This document shows positions 35,111 to 45,225 of a stretch of 64,000 bases of DNA, piece after piece. The stretch is from Candidatus Paraprochloron terpiosi LD05. Its GTDB lineage: Bacteria > Cyanobacteriota > Cyanobacteriia > Cyanobacteriales > Prochloraceae. The stretch covers positions 1,377,118 to 1,441,117 of the forward strand of contig CP073341.1 in assembly GCA_018141785.1 (NCBI GenBank). The letters are read 5' to 3'. Every line of letters begins with the position of its first letter. Position 1 is the first letter of the stretch. A model generated the notes under the pieces. It did not search any database, was not told the DNA's origin, and saw only the letters and a list, made by a program, of their open reading frames with translations. A program made the translations under genes and the position numbers.

Positions 35111-37858
35111 TTACCATCGCTGTCGCTTGCGTCCTAAATTAGGTTTTGCTTGCTCAGGAGTGGGAGTGTCAAATGTTTTTCTGACAAAAGCTTCAGCAAC
35201 ATGGCGATCAGTTATTTCTCCATCCAAGGTTGCTCGCCACAGTTGGGCCAAAATGTCTTTGTAGGCAGGTCCGGGTGGATAACCCATTTTTTGCAAATCT
35301 TTGCCATTTAAAGGTGCTGCCATCTTGGACCAGTGGTTGACATACTGCCAAATGGTGCGTCTCGTACTTTTTACACTTCTGGCGGCTACTAAGATTAAAG
35401 TGGGTAATTTATACTGGCGCAGGAAAGTAGCCATTTCACTGTTCAGTTTACAATTCGGCAGGGTTTCCCTAATTTCCCTTTCCACTGACTCTAATTGTTG
35501 CAGCCGCTCTATACTATCTTTGGGTAACTGGAGATTCTCTGCTACTTTACCTCGGTAGGTAGAAGCGAGAGCGGCAATTAACACTTCTAATCTCATTAAC
35601 CAGTGTGGTAGATTCTTGTCAGGATCGATCCAGCACAACCAACGGGAAATACAGCGTATTCGCCACCACAATTTTTGGTCTAATACTAAGGTGGGGTGGA
35701 GACAGCAGAGGGCTTTGAGGGAAGCAAGTAAGCTTACCGCCTCTTTCCAATAAGGAGCTTGGAGAATATATTGCAATTCCGTTCTCAGTCTGGTAGTGAG
35801 TGCTGGTGCGACTTGGGAGTATCTTTCGTAAACTCCGCTGGATATGGCATTATGAATATAAGCTTCTGTTTCCGATTCAATATTCATTTCCAGGCGCACG
35901 GCAAAGCGCACGGCGCGATAAATACGGGTGGGATCTTCGATAAAGCTGTTGGGGTGAAGAACTCTAATTTGCCGCGATCGCAAGTCCATTAACCCGCCAA
36001 AGAAATCCAGCAATTCTCCGGAGCGGGGAGATGTTAGTCTCAAAGCGAGAGCATTAATAGTAAAGTCTCGGCGATAAAGGTCTTGACGAATAGAACTTGC
36101 TTCTACTTCTGGGTTAGCTGCTGGATAAGGATAGAATTCTGTTCGCGCAGTAGCAATATCCACCCACAAAGAGCCGAAGTCCGGATCTTTATGCCACAAC
36201 AGGGCAGCAGTTTGAAAAGCACCGTGGACTGAAAGACGGGCGTTGGGATAAACTTGTTGCAGTTGTTGGGCTAATTCAACCCCAGCACCCTCGTCTTCAC
36301 CATTGTGAAAGCCATCTACCACTAAGTCAATGTCTTGCAACAATAAGGTTTCCTCCTCTTCAGCCAGGAGCAAATCTCGAACTGCACCACCAACGAGATA
36401 AAGATGGCAACCTTGTTTTTGAGCTAAATCTGATGCTAATTCTAATAACTGCCAGAGGTTTGGATCAAGGCGATCTTGAATTAAAGGTAATAGACAAGCG
36501 CTTCTTAGTTCTTTGTCTTCTTCTTTTCCCTTCTCAATGCTCTCCCTTCTTTCCTGATACAGTTCCCTTAAAATATCGGTACGGGTAACAATACCTACTA
36601 ATTGCCCGGAATCTAAAACTGGCAGCCTACCCACATCGTAAGTTATCATCAGAGATTCTATTTCCCCCAGAGGGGTTTGAGGAGTAATAGTTTTCAAATT
36701 TCTGCTCATATAACCTTTTACAGGAGCGTGACTAAAACCATGGTGCAGGGCTAAATCTAAATCTCGCCGGGAAATAATCCCCACCAACTTTCCTTCTTTA
36801 TCTACGATGGAAACACCAGAATGACCGTAACGAAAGAGAATGCGTTCAGCTTGCTCAATGGTAGTTTCTGGCAAAATTGTCCGCACTGGGGAGGACATTA
36901 AATCCTTAGCAGTGGGAGGGTGGGGAATTTGTTCTTTTAGTGCAGCTAGTAATTGATGGAGGATAGCGTCTGGATCTGCTGTTTTCATGCTGACAGCAGC
37001 AGCGCTAGGGTGTCCACCCCCTCCCCATGGGGCGAAAAGTGAGTGAAGATTAGTTCCTTCAATAGAGGAGCGCCCGATAACGGTAAATTTCTTTTCCTTT
37101 TTACCTTTTACTCTATATTGGTGTCCCAAAAGCAAGGCATCGCTTTGGGTTAAATCTATCAGCCTTCCTGCTAAACTGGATAATCCAGGAACGAAATCAT
37201 CAGTGGTAAGCATTACAGCAGCAACAGTACAGCCTCTCACCGTCTCTTTATGAAGGTTTTCCACAGCATTGGTTAATAATTGCTGTAATTGAGGGGATAA
37301 TCCAGGGTGAACGTATTCAGGGATAGTCTTTAAGTTAGCAGATTGCTCCATAAGCCAAGCTAAAGCGTGAGCGTCTCGCGGGGTTGTTTGCTCATAGGTT
37401 AAAGAACCTGTGTCTACGTGTATTCCCAGCGCCATTACTGTTGCTTCAGCAGCAGTTAGTTGGATATTTTCTTGTCGCAGCAACTCCACAATTAAAGTAG
37501 TAGTTGCCCCTACTGCTTCAATTTGACTATAAGTAGCTTTAATATTCGAGTCTATGTCCCTATGGTGGTCGTAAACTTGAATTTCTGTTATGGTGGGTAA
37601 ATCGAGCCAGTTAGCGCACTTACCCAAACGATGGCGCTGTTGGGTATCTACCACTGTGAGGCGGCGAATTTGGGATGGGTTGACGCTGCGAGTTTCAATC
37701 AGGGTAAACTCATTGCGATATAAAGCCAAAAAATCCCCCACTGTGGGGTGCGCGCCCCCTGTAAGTAAGATTCGTGAGCCAACAGAGAGTCTCGTTAACC
37801 CCACCGCTGCACCCAGAGCGTCAAAATCCGCCGTTTGATGGCACAAAATTAAATCCAT
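35111..37858 (-). CDS. CCA tRNA nucleotidyltransferase with DHH and twin CBS domains
   Basis: 915 aa from the ATG at 37858 ([20 protein letters not shown]); an ATG at 37879 adds seven non-conserved residues. Order: DHH phosphoesterase ([30 protein letters not shown]) and DHHA1 ([10 protein letters not shown]) to about 310, two CBS domains (about 320-440), then a class II poly(A) polymerase/CCA-adding head ([47 protein letters not shown]) and helical tail. This architecture is typical of cyanobacteria and some other phyla. It adds or repairs tRNA 3' CCA, with the DHH part possibly a nanoRNase-type activity. Confidence 0.9.
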   Translation of the reverse strand: MDLILCHQTADFDALGAAVGLTRLSVGSRILLTGGAHPTVGDFLALYRNEFTLIETRSVNPSQIRRLTVVDTQQRHRLGKCANWLDLPTITEIQVYDHHRDIDSNIKATYSQIEAVGATTTLIVELLRQENIQLTAAEATVMALGIHVDTGSLTYEQTTPRDAHALAWLMEQSANLKTIPEYVHPGLSPQLQQLLTNAVENLHKETVRGCTVAAVMLTTDDFVPGLSSLAGRLIDLTQSDALLLGHQYRVKGKKEKKFTVIGRSSIEGTNLHSLFAPWGGGGHPSAAAVSMKTADPDAILHQLLAALKEQIPHPPTAKDLMSSPVRTILPETTIEQAERILFRYGHSGVSIVDKEGKLVGIISRRDLDLALHHGFSHAPVKGYMSRNLKTITPQTPLGEIESLMITYDVGRLPVLDSGQLVGIVTRTDILRELYQERRESIEKGKEEDKELRSACLLPLIQDRLDPNLWQLLELASDLAQKQGCHLYLVGGAVRDLLLAEEEETLLLQDIDLVVDGFHNGEDEGAGVELAQQLQQVYPNARLSVHGAFQTAALLWHKDPDFGSLWVDIATARTEFYPYPAANPEVEASSIRQDLYRRDFTINALALRLTSPRSGELLDFFGGLMDLRSRQIRVLHPNSFIEDPTRIYRAVRFAVRLEMNIESETEAYIHNAISSGVYERYSQVAPALTTRLRTELQYILQAPYWKEAVSLLASLKALCCLHPTLVLDQKLWWRIRCISRWLCWIDPDKNLPHWLMRLEVLIAALASTYRGKVAENLQLPKDSIERLQQLESVEREIRETLPNCKLNSEMATFLRQYKLPTLILVAARSVKSTRRTIWQYVNHWSKMAAPLNGKDLQKMGYPPGPAYKDILAQLWRATLDGEITDRHVAEAFVRKTFDTPTPEQAKPNLGRKRQRW

Positions 37859-38138
37859 ATATAGCAAGTACCTTGACAAGTACCTTGACAGTTACCAGTT
37901 ATGAGGTAACAGGTAATATGCAAATGAATTGCTGATCGATGAGAATTATAACATTTCTCGCAAACTATATCCAACTCACTTTAGTGTCTCAATCGTCTTG
38001 GCGGTTTCTATAGCGTGGAGTGTGGGTGTAGGGAAGCAGATTGGCAAAGGCTATGTAAAGGTTTGAGTAACAGTTAATTTTAAAAATCTGTAAATACACC
38101 GAGGGTAACTGCTATAACAAAAATTTACATTAAAATAC

Positions 38139-38168
38139 TTGACATGAGGGGGGTGAAAAAGCTAAAAT
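38139..38168 (+). promoter_or_regulatory. Promoter before the Uma2 gene
   Basis: TTGACA (38139-38144), 18 bp with a GGGGGG run, TAAAAT (38163-38168). The AAAATACTTGACAT context is the same as in the isiB promoter at 7266. The rest of 37880-38235 shows no gene. Confidence 0.45.
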
Positions 38169-38235
38169 AAGAACTATGAGAGAATTCATGAAAATTCCAA
38201 ACATGACTCTCCTACAAAAAATATATTGAATAAAT

Positions 38236-38817
38236 ATGATGTTAACACTTCTACCTCGATTTGAAACCTTTGAAGAGTATATGTCATATGATGACAATTC
38301 AGAAAAACTCTATGAACTATTTAATGGAGAATTGATTGAAGTGCCACCAGAATCAGGTTGGAATGTTGAAATTGCTAATTTTCTGTTGCTTAAGTTTGCC
38401 CTGGTTGTAGGTTATCGGAGAGTGCGGGGACATGGACTAGAATTAGAAGTCAGAGGCGAACCTAAAAATCGCTATCCCGATCTAACCATTATCGGAGCAG
38501 AACATATTCAACAATTATCAAAACGCAACACTATTCGCCTTTCTATGGCACCGCCTCTATTAGTGGTTGAAATAGTTAGTCCCGGAGAAATACAAAGAGA
38601 TAGAGACTACATCGCCAAAAGACTACAATACCAAGATTGTGGTATACCTGAATACTGGATTGTTGAGCCAAAAACTCAATCTATCCTAGTGTTAGAACTT
38701 AAGGGAGATACATATATAGAAGTGGGAAACTTTGCTGGTGATGATTTAGTTGTATCTCCTCAATTTAAAGCAGATCTCAATTTCAAAGTTGCTGAAGTTT
38801 TTGGGATGACAGAATAA
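38236..38817 (+). CDS. Uma2-family (DUF820) putative endonuclease
   Basis: 193 aa. PD-(D/E)XK-type core: Y80-P81-D82-L, then VVEIVSP with E112, and the family blocks KLYELFNGELIEVPPESG, KRLQYQDCGIPEYWIVEP and ILVLELKGDTY. Uma2 genes are expanded in cyanobacteria; the biological role is not settled. Stands alone with its own promoter. A second, divergent member is at 57068. Confidence 0.85.
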   Translation: MMLTLLPRFETFEEYMSYDDNSEKLYELFNGELIEVPPESGWNVEIANFLLLKFALVVGYRRVRGHGLELEVRGEPKNRYPDLTIIGAEHIQQLSKRNTIRLSMAPPLLVVEIVSPGEIQRDRDYIAKRLQYQDCGIPEYWIVEPKTQSILVLELKGDTYIEVGNFAGDDLVVSPQFKADLNFKVAEVFGMTE

Positions 38818-39022
38818 GTTGTGATCACGTAGGTTGGGTTTCGTCTCACAACCCAACAGAACTAACCAAACCAGGAAATTATTCTTAGTGTGTTCGTAAC
38901 TCACCGCCCTCTCCTATTCGCCTAGGGTGCTCCTTTCTCCAATTTTAAAAGATGAAAGCCCATAGCTTGGATACAATTCTAGAACTTGCCAACTTGCTCT
39001 GGTAGTATTGTGGGAACGGAGC

Positions 39023-39061
39023 GATCTGTGGTAACAGATCTGGCGGGCGGGGCGCCCTATC
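39023..39061. repeat. Small palindromic element at a GCGATC site (copy 2)
   Basis: GCGATC followed by TGTGGTAACAGATCTGGCGG and GCGGGGCGCCC, then TATC where the other copies have GATC. Nearly identical to the element at 9981-10016. It is intergenic, about 80 bp before the gene at 39139; the surrounding 38818-39138 holds no gene. Confidence 0.7.
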
Positions 39062-39138
39062 TCCCCATCCCGACAAACTAACTGGTTTAGGCAAAATCAG
39101 TTAGACTTTTACTTCATTATTAATGGTTATTGTGAGCT

Positions 39139-40230
39139 ATGGTCTGCCAAACCTCATCATCACAACTTCATTGGCGCGATTTGATAACATGTTCCGACGA
39201 GGAGTTAGCTCGGTGTGACATCGCTGCCCTGAATTTAGCTTGTGCCATCGGACTGCCAGGAACCGAAAATCTTAACGTTCAAGATTGTCTGAAAATCCTA
39301 GATCGATGGGCTGAACGAATTCATGAAGTAACCGAGCGTTGTCCGTGGTTTCAAGATAACTCGGAAAAATATGACTACTCCTTCAACCTATTCCGAATCC
39401 ATGTGATGTTTTCTATGCTGTCGGTGCATTATGGTTTTCACTATAATGCAGCTCGTATTGAAAGCGACGAAACAAAAGAAGCTTGCAATAGATCCGAAGA
39501 GCTTTTCATTCCCCAACGACAGGCAACTGTTAGCAGTTACCGAGTTATCAAAGTTTATCCCCATGATCCCCAAGCCTTTACCCAAGGTTTAGTTTATCAC
39601 CATGGGGTTCTCTATGAAGGCACGGGGTTGCGGGGTAAGTCTGAGTTGCGTCGAGTGGAGTTAGCTACCGGGAAAGTTCTCCAAACCCACAGCTTAAACC
39701 CCTCCCACTTCGGGGAAGGTATTACTCTTTGGCAGGATAAAATTATCCAACTGACTTGGACTTCCAGAGTAGGTTTCGTTTATAATCAAGATAGTTTCCA
39801 GGTGTTGGGTAGCTTTACCTATCCTACAGAAGGCTGGGGCATAACATCTGACGGTGAACAGTTGATTATGAGCGACGGGAGTGATACCCTTTACTTTTTA
39901 GACCCCGAAACCCTGACAGAAACTGGCAGAGTCAAAGTGAGAGATCGGGGTACTCCTATAGTGAGATTAAATGAATTAGAATATATTAATGGGGAAATAT
40001 TCGCCAATATTTGGCAAACAGATTTAATTGTCCGCATTTCTCCTGAAACTGGACAGGTCTTGGGTTGGATTGACCTGGCAGGACTATTGGATCGCGAAAA
40101 AGTCCTCGACTCAGGACACACACCAGACGTACTCAACGGGATCGCCTATGATAAGGTAGGAGATCGGCTTTTTGTCACCGGCAAATTATGGCCTCAATTA
40201 TTTGAGATTGAACTTATTCTGCAAAAATAA
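39139..40230 (+). CDS. Chimeric protein: transglutaminase-like family N-terminal part fused to glutaminyl-peptide cyclotransferase
   Basis: 363 aa. Residues about 134-363 form a plant-type glutamine cyclotransferase: VIKVYPHDPQAFTQGLVYHH, LYEGTGLRGKSELRRVEL, FGEGITLWQDKIIQLTW, EGWGITSDGEQLIMSDGSD, LNELEYINGEIFANIWQTD and ILNG-like VLNGIAYD. This five-bladed propeller enzyme forms N-terminal pyroglutamate and is normally exported. Here the first about 125 residues (EELARCDIAALNLACAIGLP through YGFHYNAARIESDE and RSEELFIPQ) instead resemble the start of a bacterial protein family with a transglutaminase-like core, cut off before that core. No signal peptide, so its location is doubtful. Confidence 0.7.
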   Translation: MVCQTSSSQLHWRDLITCSDEELARCDIAALNLACAIGLPGTENLNVQDCLKILDRWAERIHEVTERCPWFQDNSEKYDYSFNLFRIHVMFSMLSVHYGFHYNAARIESDETKEACNRSEELFIPQRQATVSSYRVIKVYPHDPQAFTQGLVYHHGVLYEGTGLRGKSELRRVELATGKVLQTHSLNPSHFGEGITLWQDKIIQLTWTSRVGFVYNQDSFQVLGSFTYPTEGWGITSDGEQLIMSDGSDTLYFLDPETLTETGRVKVRDRGTPIVRLNELEYINGEIFANIWQTDLIVRISPETGQVLGWIDLAGLLDREKVLDSGHTPDVLNGIAYDKVGDRLFVTGKLWPQLFEIELILQK

Positions 40231-40234
40231 CTGT

Positions 40235-40450
40235 TTAATTACCAGAGGAGTTGTAACGGAACCGTTCCCAGAGGAAAGGAAGAGCTATTACCAGCAGTTT
40301 AAGTTCCCAAGGAACGAAAATCAAGGTTAAGAGGAAAGCCAGAACAGCTGTACATGCTGTTACTATTTTAACAACTTCTTCTTTTGTGTTGAGGCTGACG
40401 CAAGTTGCTACAGAAGCAACCCCTAGAGAGATTATAGAAGACACAAGCAT
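40235..40450 (-). CDS. Small two-helix membrane protein, cyanobacterial, unknown function
   Basis: 71 aa from ATG 40450 (a GTG lies one codon upstream). Hydrophobic segments at about 3-20 and 30-60 are separated by NTKEEVVKIVTA. The pattern MLVSSIISLGVASVATCVSL recurs in cyanobacteria. It converges with the preceding gene, four bases apart. Function unknown. Confidence 0.65.
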   Translation of the reverse strand: MLVSSIISLGVASVATCVSLNTKEEVVKIVTACTAVLAFLLTLIFVPWELKLLVIALPFLWERFRYNSSGN

Positions 40451-40820
40451 CACGGAATATCCTCATTTTTAGATGCAGTGCGTTCCTTCGGTCTGTTGAA
40501 CCTACTTCCGTCCCTCCACTGTAAAATCAAGGTGGGGAGATGAACGATTTTTGTTACATTTCTTATTGTACAGGCTCCAATCCAGAATTGTCAACATGAA
40601 GTCAAAATTCCATGACATTTTCCTGTAGGGTGCGCCTCAGCTTTTGGGAGGCGAACATGTTCGTTTCCAGTGTAGCGATCGCCCTCATTACCGTAGAAAC
40701 CCAATATGGATTGGTGCTGTTGGGCTGACTGCCTCAACCCAACCTACAGTTGCTACTCTATCATATTATAGATTGGTAGGTGGGCAATGCCTACAGGAAA
40801 ACTACCCTTTAGATAAAAAG

Positions 40821-41063
40821 ATGAAGGAAAAGTTGGTTAATTGGTTAAATCGATTATTGGTTATAAATGTATTCTTAGTGTTGTTTGCCTTTTTTTGGTT
40901 TGTTGTTTCTCTAGTGGGGCGCTCCTTTAATCTGCCTCTTGGGTTCGATTTGTGGTATAAACTTTGGGAACCGGTCTTTACTCCCGCCATCGGTATTTTG
41001 ATGTTGGGGGCAATTTTGAGTTGGTTAATTAGGAAAATTGCCCAGAAATTAGATTCTAATTGA
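40821..41063 (+). CDS. Small membrane protein, unknown function
   Basis: 80 aa from ATG 40821 (MKEKLVNWLNRLLVINVFLV). The longer frame upstream from 40644 runs through dispersed repeats (40718-40748) and is not counted. Two transmembrane segments (about 12-33 and 50-70) with a short polar loop and a basic C-terminal tail. Its 3' end overlaps the convergent gene by 8 bp. The family is not recognised. Confidence 0.6.
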   Translation: MKEKLVNWLNRLLVINVFLVLFAFFWFVVSLVGRSFNLPLGFDLWYKLWEPVFTPAIGILMLGAILSWLIRKIAQKLDSN

Positions 41064-41562
41064 GTAGTTGAGTCATTTTTTCTTCAATAACTTGTTTCTG
41101 CTCTTTATCATAGCCCCAACGGTGTAAAAATGTGCTATAATTTCCTTGGTTTGTGGCTGCACTTTCTCTCATTTGGGTTAATTTAGTAGTAATTTGCTCC
41201 AGTTCCAGTAATTGAATTAATTGAGTAGTACGTTGTATTACATCAAGGGAGCTTTGAGCCATTTGCTCATTATTTTGGCGCCTATGAGTAATAGTCATGG
41301 CAGTGGACATGGCTAGATTTTTCACCAATAATTCACTCACTATCTCTGGAGAGGACTTTAATGCTATAATAACATAAGGTGGATGGTTATCTGGGAGATT
41401 TTCTTGGGTGAGGTAGGTAACAAAAAAGCCTCGAGCGCCATTTTCCGTTGCCACTAAATCTCGGATACCTCTTGCTATTTCCTCTTCCTGTAGGTTATCA
41501 TCTCTAAATAGAGATTGAGTGTAGGCGATCGCCTCCTCAAAACTAATCTTATCCTTATTCAT
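41056..41562 (-). CDS. Conserved cyanobacterial protein, unknown function
   Basis: 168 aa, soluble, helical. It reads ISFEEAIAYTQSLFRDDNLQ, EEEIARGIRDLVATENGARG, FFVTYLTQENLPDN, PPYVIIALKSSPEIVSELLV and VIQRTTQLIQLLELEQIT. No catalytic motif visible. The pattern suggests a two-part helical fold with a central beta hairpin. It diverges from uvrA (58 bp between starts), where a short dispersed repeat (41577-41603) lies in the shared promoter region. Confidence 0.6.
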   Translation of the reverse strand: MNKDKISFEEAIAYTQSLFRDDNLQEEEIARGIRDLVATENGARGFFVTYLTQENLPDNHPPYVIIALKSSPEIVSELLVKNLAMSTAMTITHRRQNNEQMAQSSLDVIQRTTQLIQLLELEQITTKLTQMRESAATNQGNYSTFLHRWGYDKEQKQVIEEKMTQLLN

Positions 41563-41620
41563 CAGCGTTTATCTGCGGACGCCAAGGGCGGTTGCTTCGC
41601 AATTATCTGCGGTTACTAAT

Positions 41621-44335
41621 ATGTATAGCACAATTTCCATTCGCGGTGCAAGACAGCACAACCTGAAAAACCTAAACCTGGAACTGCCCCGCAACAAATT
41701 GATTGTCTTTACTGGAGTATCCGGTTCCGGGAAGTCCTCCCTTGCTTTCGATACCATTTTCGCCGAAGGACAAAGACGCTACGTAGAGTCCCTGAGTGCT
41801 TACGCGCGGCAATTTTTGGGACAATTAACTAAACCAGAGGTAGACAGTATTGAAGGACTTAGCCCTGCTATTTCTATCGACCAAAAGTCTCGAAGTCATA
41901 ACCCTCGTTCCACTGTGGGAACAGTGACGGAAATATACGATTATCTTCGGTTATTATATGGGAGAGCGGGAGAACCTCTTTGTCCCACCTGTGGACGTTC
42001 TATTGCTCCTCAAACTATTGACCAAATGTGTGATCAGGTCATGAAACTCCCTGAGGGGACTAAATTTCAGCTCCTAGCTCCTGTAGTGCGGGGAAAAAAG
42101 GGGACTCATAAGCAACTCCTCTCTAGTTTAGCAAGTCAGGGGTTTGTGCGGGTAAGAGTTAACGGGGAAATTAGGGAATTAACTGATAAGATTGAATTAA
42201 AGAAGAACCAGACTCATAATCTTGAGATAGTAGTAGATCGGTTAATTAAAAAGGAGGGGATCCAAGAACGTCTGACAGACTCTCTCTCTACCTGTTTGGC
42301 TGTTGGGGAAGGACTTGTTATAGTTAAACTGCCTGAAGAAGAAATTATTTTGTCGGCCAACTTTGCCTGTCCCGAACACGGAGCAGTTTTGGAGGAACTC
42401 TCACCCCGTTTATTCTCCTTTAACTCCCCCTATGGTGCTTGTTCTCACTGTCATGGTTTGGGTTATTTATCGGCTTTTTCTCCAGAGTTAATTATCCCGG
42501 ATCCCACCAAACCCCTAGAGGAAGTTGTGGTACCTTGGGCAAAACCTAGTCTCCGTTATAACTCCTTCCTTTATACCCTGAAGAAAGAGTATCACCTGGA
42601 CATGAAAACTCCTTGGAATGAACTTCCCCAGGAGTTACAAGATACCCTCCTCTATGATATGATTATACCTAGTTTCCAGAAGCAGTATGAAGAAACTAAT
42701 TCGGAAGCAGTAAAACAGCGGTTGGAAACCTATCGGGTTCCGAGAACCTGTTCTGTTTGTCAGGGAAAAAGGCTGAAACCGGAAGTTCTTTCCGTAAAAC
42801 TGGGACAATATTATCTGAACGATTTAACAGAAGTATCTATTCAAGAATGTCTCGCTAAAATTAATCACTTGCAACTTACCCAGCGTCAAGCTACAATTGG
42901 AAAGTTAGCTCTGAAGGAAATAAGAGCACGATTACAGTTCTTATTAGACGTAGGTTTAGACTATCTTACCCTCGATCGCCCTGCCATGACCCTTTCCGGA
43001 GGAGAAGCCCAGCGGATCCGTCTGGCCACCCAAATTGGTTCTGGGTTAACAGGAGTATTATACGTCTTAGACGAACCCAGTATAGGTTTACACCAAAGAG
43101 ATAATCGTCGTTTATTACTCACTCTCCAAAAATTGCGAGACTTAGGCAATACCTTAATAGTAGTGGAACACGACGAAGAAACCATTCGCACAGCAGACCA
43201 TATTGTGGATATTGGTCCGAAAGCAGGAATACAGGGGGGAGAAATCGTAGCTCAAGGGAACCTAGAAGCATTATTACACAGTGAAAAATCCCTCACAGCA
43301 GCCTATTTATCGGGAAGGAAAAAAATTCCGGTTCCCCAAGAACGACGTCCGGGAAACGGGAAGTTGTTGGTCCTCAAGAAATGTCACCAGAATAACCTAA
43401 AACATCTGGATGTGCAAATCCCCTTGGGAAAGTTGGTAACTATTACAGGAGTGTCTGGTTCCGGGAAATCTACCTTAATGGAATTATTACATGGGGCCCT
43501 CCAACACCACCTAAGGGGTACGGTTCCCTTTCCCAAAGGTTTGGGAGCTATTCAGGGGTTAGAAGCAATAGATAAGGTAATTGTCATTGATCAATCCCCT
43601 ATCGGAAAAACCCCTCGTTCCAACGCCGCTACCTATACAGGAACCTTCGACATTATTCGCCAACTCTTTGCCCTCACTATGGAAGCAAAAGCACGGGGTT
43701 ACCAACAGGGACGCTTTTCCTTTAACGTAAAAGGAGGACGATGTGAAGCTTGTGGGGGACAGGGAGTTAATATCATTACCATGAACTTCCTCCCAGACGT
43801 TTACGTTCAGTGTGACGTCTGTAAGGGAGCGCGGTATAATCGGGAAACCCTACAAGTGCAGTATAAGGGTTATAATATTACCCAAATTCTCAATTTAACC
43901 GTTACGGAAGCCTTAGAAGTATTTACAAATGTCCCCAAAGCAGCAAAAAGACTGCAAACCTTAGTAGACGTAGGGTTAGGATACCTAAAATTGGGACAAC
44001 CAGCTCCTACCTTATCAGGAGGGGAAGCACAAAGGGTGAAATTAGCCACAGAATTAAGTCGTCGTCCCACGGGGAAAACCCTCTATTTAATCGACGAACC
44101 CACCACTGGGTTATCCTTTTACGACGTCCACCAACTCTTAAACGTACTGCAAAGGTTAGTGGATAAGGGCAATTCCATGGTAGTTATCGAGCATAATTTA
44201 GATATAATTCGAGGAGCAGACTGGATCATTGATTTGGGACCGGAAGGGGGAGATAAAGGAGGGGAAATCATCGCTGTGGGAACCCCGGAAGAATTACCAA
44301 ATAATCTCCGTTCCTATACAGGACAATACTTGTAG
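41621..44335 (+). CDS. uvrA: Excinuclease ABC subunit A
   Basis: 904 aa. Two ABC ATPase modules: Walker A GVSGSGKSSLAFDTI (first) and GVSGSGKSTLMELL (second), signatures TLSGGEAQRIRLATQIGSGL and LSGGEAQRVKLATELSRR, Walker B LYVLDEPSIGLHQRDN and LYLIDEPTTGL. Zinc-binding Cys pairs lie in CPTCGRSI, ACSHCHGLGY with CSVCQGKRLKPE, and CEACGGQG with CDVCKGARYN. It finds DNA damage and loads UvrB. Slightly shorter than E. coli UvrA, with no obvious missing module. Confidence 0.96.
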   Translation: MYSTISIRGARQHNLKNLNLELPRNKLIVFTGVSGSGKSSLAFDTIFAEGQRRYVESLSAYARQFLGQLTKPEVDSIEGLSPAISIDQKSRSHNPRSTVGTVTEIYDYLRLLYGRAGEPLCPTCGRSIAPQTIDQMCDQVMKLPEGTKFQLLAPVVRGKKGTHKQLLSSLASQGFVRVRVNGEIRELTDKIELKKNQTHNLEIVVDRLIKKEGIQERLTDSLSTCLAVGEGLVIVKLPEEEIILSANFACPEHGAVLEELSPRLFSFNSPYGACSHCHGLGYLSAFSPELIIPDPTKPLEEVVVPWAKPSLRYNSFLYTLKKEYHLDMKTPWNELPQELQDTLLYDMIIPSFQKQYEETNSEAVKQRLETYRVPRTCSVCQGKRLKPEVLSVKLGQYYLNDLTEVSIQECLAKINHLQLTQRQATIGKLALKEIRARLQFLLDVGLDYLTLDRPAMTLSGGEAQRIRLATQIGSGLTGVLYVLDEPSIGLHQRDNRRLLLTLQKLRDLGNTLIVVEHDEETIRTADHIVDIGPKAGIQGGEIVAQGNLEALLHSEKSLTAAYLSGRKKIPVPQERRPGNGKLLVLKKCHQNNLKHLDVQIPLGKLVTITGVSGSGKSTLMELLHGALQHHLRGTVPFPKGLGAIQGLEAIDKVIVIDQSPIGKTPRSNAATYTGTFDIIRQLFALTMEAKARGYQQGRFSFNVKGGRCEACGGQGVNIITMNFLPDVYVQCDVCKGARYNRETLQVQYKGYNITQILNLTVTEALEVFTNVPKAAKRLQTLVDVGLGYLKLGQPAPTLSGGEAQRVKLATELSRRPTGKTLYLIDEPTTGLSFYDVHQLLNVLQRLVDKGNSMVVIEHNLDIIRGADWIIDLGPEGGDKGGEIIAVGTPEELPNNLRSYTGQYL

Positions 44336-44363
44336 GAGTGCCCAGGTTTCCCGCCCCCCAAAA

Positions 44364-45071
44364 TCAACCACCCTTATTCCTATTCCTCCCCTTCCGGAGA
44401 TGTTCCAACCCTTTCAGCCCCGCAAACAGAGCGATTCCCACCACAGTGACAACTCCGTTATTGAAGCCGAAAGGAACAGCAATGGCCACATGAAATCTAC
44501 TTCCAACAATATCTGATATAAATTCGTCGTTAATTCTATTGATTGTGCCAACATCCAGCGTTAGGGACGAAATCGGACCGTCAAATCTAAGAATTCCCTC
44601 TTCCCTTCCACTACCGCCTACTCTAAATCTGAAATCTAGAAGGTTCTCATTCAAGCGGGCTTGGTTAACCGATTCAAAACCGCTCACAATTGTAAAGGGT
44701 TTGTCAAATCGATAAACTATTTCAACCCCCTCCGCACCTGCGTTGAATATGTTTAGAAAGTGAAGGTGGAAATCATAAATTGGTTGGTCAAATGTCAACC
44801 TGAAATCATCACGAGGTCTTAGTATAGGGGTGTCGTCATCTCCAGAAAAATCCTCATCCTCGGGCAGAGAAAGTAACCTGTAAAGTGTCCATTCAGTTTC
44901 CTAACTTGAATAGTTGATGGTATGGCTTCCTGCTGTTAAGGAAAACATATCTCCAAAAACGTCGTCTGGTAGATCTATAAAACGAGCATAAGTCAAGTCA
45001 CTTATTGCTTGTGCTGGAGAAGTAAGAGCAAGGGAAAAAATTAATCCCAAGAGGCAATTTACTTTATTCAT
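44364..45071 (-). pseudogene. Secreted PEP-CTERM-like protein with an in-frame amber codon
   Basis: One reading frame runs from ATG 45071 (MNKVNCLLGLIFSLALTSPA, signal peptide ending AQA) to 44364, interrupted only by TAG at 44901-44903 after HTINYSS. After the stop the same frame continues ETEWTLYRLLSLPEDEDFSG, a beta-sandwich-like body, and ends with GVVTVVGIALFAGLKGLEHL plus an Arg/Lys-rich tail, as in sorting-signal (PEP-CTERM type) proteins. A single point change has split it; otherwise it looks intact, so it is a very recent loss or a readthrough case. Confidence 0.7.
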
Positions 45072-45225
45072 AGTAATTTTTTTTTGTTCGTGAATATAGT
45101 GCACAGTGTAGCATTATGTAACAATAACGCAGCTCTAGAGAGCATCCCAATAACATTATATACGTATAATAACCCGAAATCCCATGTTAGGATATAGGAA
45201 TGTCAAACAATAAACAACCCAACCA

